A stretch of DNA of 15,401 nt from Deinococcales bacterium (lineage in GTDB: Bacteria; Deinococcota; Deinococci; Deinococcales; Deinococcaceae), in assembly GCA_025359705.1 (NCBI GenBank), contig JANYFS010000054.1, forward strand, positions 1-15,401, read 5' to 3'. A program made the position numbers and the translations under genes. This document shows positions 13,851 to 15,401 of this stretch, one piece after another; position 1 is the stretch's first letter, and every line of letters starts with the position of its first letter. Under the pieces are notes generated by a model that saw only the letters and a program-made list of their open reading frames with translations, did no database searches and was not told where the DNA came from.

Positions 13851-14642
13851 ATGCTTCAGATTTCAGGATTAAGTAAGGTCTATAACGTCCCCAAACAAAA
13901 AGCTAAAGGTTTATCTCGAGGGAAAGCCGAGACCACATTAAAAGCGCTCGAGCCACTGAACCTGAGCGTGGCGGGTGGGCAAGTGTACGGGCTGCTTGGC
14001 CCCAACGGAGCGGGAAAAACCACGCTGCTGCGCTGCTTGGCAACCTTGCTGACCCCCTCGAGCGGAACCGCAACTTTGGCAGGCTTCGACATTCAAAAAG
14101 AACCCGAAAAGGTGCGGCAGATTTTGGGGGTGGTCAACGGTGGAATGGGCCTGTATGACCGCCTGACGGGTCGGGAAATTTTGGAATATTTTGCGGGGTT
14201 TTATGGCATGGAATCTGCAAAAGTGCAAAGCCGCATCCTCGAGCTGGACGATCTGCTCGAGCTGGGAGACGCACTGACCAAGCGCACCATGGATCATTCT
14301 ACAGGGATGAAGCAAAAAATTGTGATCGCAAGGGCGGTCATTCACGACCCCCAAGTGTTGATTCTGGACGAGGCCGCCAGTGGCTTGGATATTTTGGCGC
14401 GGCGGGCGCTGCTGGATTTTGTGAAAAGTTACAAGGCGCACAACCGTTTGGTGTTGTACTCCACCCATGTGATGGACGAAATCGAAGAAGTCTCCGAACG
14501 CGCCGCGATTCTTTATAAAGGCCGTTTGCTGGAAGAAGGAACCCTCGAGGAAATCAAATCCCGCAGCGGCGAACGTAAGCTCGAGAATGCTTTTTTTGAG
14601 TTGGTTAAAGCCGAAGAAGCGCGGTTGGCAGTTGTAAAGTAA
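13851..14642 (+). CDS. ABC transporter ATP-binding protein, NatA-like
   Basis: This is the cytoplasmic ATPase of an ABC-2 type exporter. The 263 residues contain Walker A GPNGAGKTT (50-58), a NatA-type GLYDRLTGRE stretch in the Q-loop region (100-109, no classic Gln), the signature STGMKQK (150-156), Walker B VLILDEA (169-175), D-loop SGLD (177-180) and the switch His in STHVMDE (H206). The STGMKQK signature and GLYDRLT are characteristic of NatA (sodium-export type) proteins. DEAASGLD instead of the usual DEPTxGLD is a mild deviation. GCAGGAG five bases before the ATG sets the start. The permease gene follows after 82 bases. The substrate (Na+ or other) cannot be told from sequence. Seven CTCGAG copies. 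Confidence 0.94.
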   Translation: MLQISGLSKVYNVPKQKAKGLSRGKAETTLKALEPLNLSVAGGQVYGLLGPNGAGKTTLLRCLATLLTPSSGTATLAGFDIQKEPEKVRQILGVVNGGMGLYDRLTGREILEYFAGFYGMESAKVQSRILELDDLLELGDALTKRTMDHSTGMKQKIVIARAVIHDPQVLILDEAASGLDILARRALLDFVKSYKAHNRLVLYSTHVMDEIEEVSERAAILYKGRLLEEGTLEEIKSRSGERKLENAFFELVKAEEARLAVVK

Positions 14643-14724
14643 TTGGGTTATCCGTTATCTGTCAAAGATTAGAGACTCGAGCCTTTTCTTACTCTCTTAC
14701 CCTCTTAAAAAAGGTGGTCATAAT

Positions 14725-15401
14725 ATGCGTACACACTTCATCTGGCTGGTGGCTTGGAAAGAACTAATTTCTACTTGGCGCGACAAAAGAACCCTGCAAT
14801 CTACCATTCTCACCCCAATGATTATGATTCCCTTCTTTATTATTGGATTTCCATTGCTGTTTGGCAGTTTACTGGGCGGTCAACAACTCGAGAAGCAAAA
14901 GGTGGGGATTATTGGCCTCGAGCGGATTCCAGCGGGGCTTAAAACCTTGCTCGAGCAGGATCAAAAGCAAAATGGAAAAGTGGTCTCGAGCGGGGTGACA
15001 TTGGTTAAATACAGTGGAGATCCGCAAAAAGCGGTGCAAGACGGCTCCCTCGAGGCCGTAGTGGAGTTGCCGCCCAGCCTGCCTAGCACTGCTGGTCAAG
15101 CGCCTGTCCGTATCAAGATTTACGCCAAACTCTCGAGCATCAAGGGGCAAACGGGAGCAATTGGCAAGGTGCAAGCGGCGATTCGGGCTTACTCGGATAC
15201 TTTGGTCAAGGCGCGGCTCGAGCGTTCGGGTTTGTCGGCCCAGACCCTCACGCCCATTTTGGCTCAAGCAGTGGACGCTTCCACCACCCAAGAGCGCAGC
15301 AGCGGGCAACTGGCCTTCATCATTCCGCTGTTTATTGTGCAGTTTATTTTTTCGGGAGGAATGCCCACCGCCATCGATAGTACCGCAGGTGAAAAGGAAC
15401 G
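14725..15401 (+). CDS. ABC-2 type permease, NatB-like (partial, runs off the window)
   Basis: An open frame starts at ATG 14725, with AAGGTGG seven bases upstream, and continues without a stop to the last base (225 complete codons). It begins with WLVAWKELISTWRDKRTL, typical of ABC-2 permeases. A transmembrane helix follows (about 28-50, TPMIMIPFFIIGFPLLFGSL), then a large extracytoplasmic region (about 51-200), then a second helix (about 203-219) leading into GGMPTAIDSTAGEKE, the conserved NatB/ABC-2 segment preceding the remaining helices. Together with the adjacent NatA-like ATPase it would form an exporter. Seven CTCGAG copies occur in 677 bases, five read as Leu-Glu and two as Ser-Ser. 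The C-terminal half lies outside the window. Confidence 0.92.
   Translation, partial: MRTHFIWLVAWKELISTWRDKRTLQSTILTPMIMIPFFIIGFPLLFGSLLGGQQLEKQKVGIIGLERIPAGLKTLLEQDQKQNGKVVSSGVTLVKYSGDPQKAVQDGSLEAVVELPPSLPSTAGQAPVRIKIYAKLSSIKGQTGAIGKVQAAIRAYSDTLVKARLERSGLSAQTLTPILAQAVDASTTQERSSGQLAFIIPLFIVQFIFSGGMPTAIDSTAGEKE

Noticed and set aside
13938..14468. Minus-strand open frame opposite the NatA-like gene
   Set aside because: The plus strand has all ABC ATPase motifs; the antisense product has no recognisable domain.
14869..15309. Minus-strand open frame opposite the NatB-like permease
   Set aside because: The plus strand is open to the window end with ABC-2 permease features and a good ribosome binding site.
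1..15401. CTCGAG copies as a CRISPR array or transposon ends
   Set aside because: The spacing is irregular, the unit is only six bases, and copies lie inside intact conserved genes on both strands; no cas gene or transposase is present.

Overview
The window looks like a stretch of bacterial chromosome. It carries ordinary metabolic and envelope genes mixed with several small one-component regulatory cassettes. No rRNA, tRNA, CRISPR array, transposase or phage gene was recognised. Base composition is roughly balanced by eye. The source is tentatively a member of Deinococcota (Deinococcus/Meiothermus-like). This rests on many TANNNT -10 elements sitting directly in front of start codons (leaderless transcription, common in that phylum), a FemX-type peptidoglycan bridge enzyme, a DUF4139 exported protein, and PadR/HAAS and NatAB modules. 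The placement is an inference and could be wrong.

The dominant feature is not a gene. The perfect palindrome CTCGAG occurs about 114 times in 15.4 kb (hand count), or one per ~135 bp. Chance would give about four. It lies in genes on both strands and between genes. In coding sequence it falls mostly in the frame that reads Leu-Glu (CTC GAG). It behaves like a highly iterated palindrome, analogous to cyanobacterial HIP1 but with a different sequence.

Layout. 1-390: gene-poor, with a possible 3' end of a plus-strand gene and a decayed minus-strand gene. 391-1572 (-): phosphopentomutase deoB. 1573-1887: spacer holding a 53-codon open frame. 1888-3420 (-): secreted GH53 endo-galactanase with an N-terminal sugar-binding-like domain. 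3573-5439 (-): a coupled pair, a FemAB-type aminoacyltransferase followed by a shikimate-dehydrogenase-like protein lacking its catalytic residues. 5593-6961 (+): exported parvulin-type peptidyl-prolyl isomerase and a small lipoprotein, ended by a strong terminator. 7208-8340 (+): TetR regulator and a small exported four-cysteine protein, ending at a terminator shared with the convergent DUF1569 gene (8420-8878, -). 9052-11074 (-): a three-gene cassette joined by two ATGA overlaps, PadR regulator, exported protein, and HAAS-domain membrane protein. 11226-12587 (-): exported DUF4139 protein. 12686-15401 (+): divergent operon of two paralogous four-helix membrane proteins and an Xre regulator, followed by a NatA/NatB-type ABC exporter whose permease runs off the window.

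Working together: the envelope is a recurring theme (FemX, PPIase, lipoprotein, DUF4139). Three regulator families (TetR, PadR, Xre) each sit beside exported or membrane proteins of unknown role, so the right two thirds of the window reads as a series of small self-regulated envelope-sensing or export units.
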